This document shows, piece by piece, positions 4,868 through 5,602 of a stretch of DNA of 5,602 bases. The first letter of the stretch is position 1, and each line of letters opens with the position of its first letter. Both the position numbers and the translations under genes were made by a program. Source of the stretch: Burkholderiales bacterium (GTDB lineage Bacteria > Pseudomonadota > Gammaproteobacteria > Burkholderiales > Casimicrobiaceae); NCBI GenBank assembly GCA_031257235.1, contig JAIRPA010000059.1, forward strand, positions 1-5,602, given 5' to 3'. The notes beneath the pieces were generated by a model, which saw nothing but the letters and a program-made list of their open reading frames with translations, was not told the DNA's origin and did no database searches.

Positions 4868-5602
4868 ATGCGTCACATCGGTTCACCGTTAATCTTTTCT
4901 TTAATTTCTTTTGTGGCGGGCGTTGCTTTTTTACAAACGCGCCCTACTCTCCCCGACGCCCCGGGAACCATGGCAATCATCCCCGGCATGGTTTGGATCA
5001 TCTTACTGTTGATTTCCAAATACATACCCCGCATCAGTCTTTATACCGTTTTATTGGGAGGGATTGCCGCGTTTTTTTGCGGGTTTGGTTATGCGGCAAA
5101 ACACGCCCACACCCGTATTGCCGACGAATTACCTTCCGCGTGGGAAAGAAAAGATATAACAATCATCGGAGTGGTGGATGATCTGCCGGCGGTCAACACG
5201 GCCGCCACGCGATTTTCGTTGCACGTGGAAAAAGTTTTAACCCCTAATGCGGTTGTGCCCTCGCGCATCACTTTATCTTGGTATCGACAATCGTTTGATC
5301 GCAAAAAAACGATCCTCATCCCGAATATTGCCGCAGGCGAACGATGGCAACTCACGGTGCGGTTGCGACGCCCTCACGGGCAGTCCAACCCCGGTGGGTT
5401 TGACAGTGAAGCGTGGTCGTTACAAAACAATTGGCGCGCGGTAGGCTATGTCCGCGAAGACGGTTCTTATCGGAGAGTGGATGAATTTGCCGCGCGCCCT
5501 TATGATTATGTCCAGCGATTGCGCGAAACGATACGCCAAAAAATAGATAAGACTTTAGGCGACAAACCTTATAAAGGTATCGTCACCGCGTTGACCCTTG
5601 GC
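4868..5602 (+). CDS. comEC: ComEC/Rec2 DNA uptake channel, N-terminal part
   Basis: Only the first 245 codons are present; the frame is open to the window end. ComEC is the inner-membrane channel that passes single-stranded DNA into the cytoplasm during natural transformation. Hydrophobic segments lie near residues 7-23, 36-50 and 57-77, followed by a soluble OB-like domain (DUF4131 region) at about 97-200. The motif RPHGQSNPGGFDSEAW (168-183), followed by RAVGYVRE, is characteristic of the family. The last residues, YKGIVTALTLG, are the beginning of the multi-membrane Competence domain. The rest of that domain and any C-terminal metallo-beta-lactamase-like domain lie outside the window. ATG 4868 has no clear Shine-Dalgarno, only an A-rich leader. 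An in-frame TTG at 4841 is possible but no better supported. It is divergent from the lipoprotein gene. Confidence 0.92.
   Translation, partial: MRHIGSPLIFSLISFVAGVAFLQTRPTLPDAPGTMAIIPGMVWIILLLISKYIPRISLYTVLLGGIAAFFCGFGYAAKHAHTRIADELPSAWERKDITIIGVVDDLPAVNTAATRFSLHVEKVLTPNAVVPSRITLSWYRQSFDRKKTILIPNIAAGERWQLTVRLRRPHGQSNPGGFDSEAWSLQNNWRAVGYVREDGSYRRVDEFAARPYDYVQRLRETIRQKIDKTLGDKPYKGIVTALTLG

Noticed and set aside
5089..5444. Minus-strand and second plus-strand frames within comEC
   Set aside because: ComEC residues in this stretch carry the conserved NPGGFD motif, so the other frames are shadows.

Overview
The window is ordinary chromosomal housekeeping DNA, most likely from a betaproteobacterium of moderate GC. 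The evidence for this is the tkt-gap gene order, a type I GAPDH with an HTDLRRARSAT segment, and a GrpE with the AETENARRQ...SRKFAVERFA style. The taxonomic call is an inference from remembered family patterns, not a search result. No phage, plasmid, CRISPR, defence or secretion system is visible, and no new multi-gene system was found.

Layout from left to right. Bases 1-88 hold no gene, only a perfect 11-bp inverted repeat beyond the end of gap. The gap gene (89-1105) and tkt (1171-3213) lie on the minus strand in the order tkt then gap, 65 bases apart, with a small intrinsic terminator between them. Bases 3214-3505 are non-coding. They carry an 8-bp inverted repeat upstream of tkt, a strong bidirectional terminator, and a composite palindromic element of about 137 bp directly behind grpE. 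The grpE gene (3506-4123, minus) follows, with a good sigma-32-like heat-shock promoter in the 111-base gap upstream. A small outer-membrane lipoprotein gene with an NTF2-like look (4235-4675, minus) has its own extended -10 promoter. A 192-base divergent spacer separates it from comEC, which runs on the plus strand from 4868 and is cut by the window end.

How the genes fit together. Transketolase and GAPDH belong to central carbon flow (pentose phosphate or Calvin-type sugar rearrangement, and lower glycolysis or gluconeogenesis). GrpE is the nucleotide exchange factor of the DnaK chaperone, and here it appears to be a single-gene heat-shock unit rather than part of a grpE-dnaK-dnaJ operon. 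ComEC is the inner-membrane channel for DNA uptake. The most interesting points are regulatory: the heat-shock promoter of grpE, the mosaic palindromic element in its 3' untranslated region, and the terminator between tkt and gap. Two starts were chosen downstream of the longest reading frame because Shine-Dalgarno spacing favours them: grpE at 4123 and the lipoprotein at 4675.
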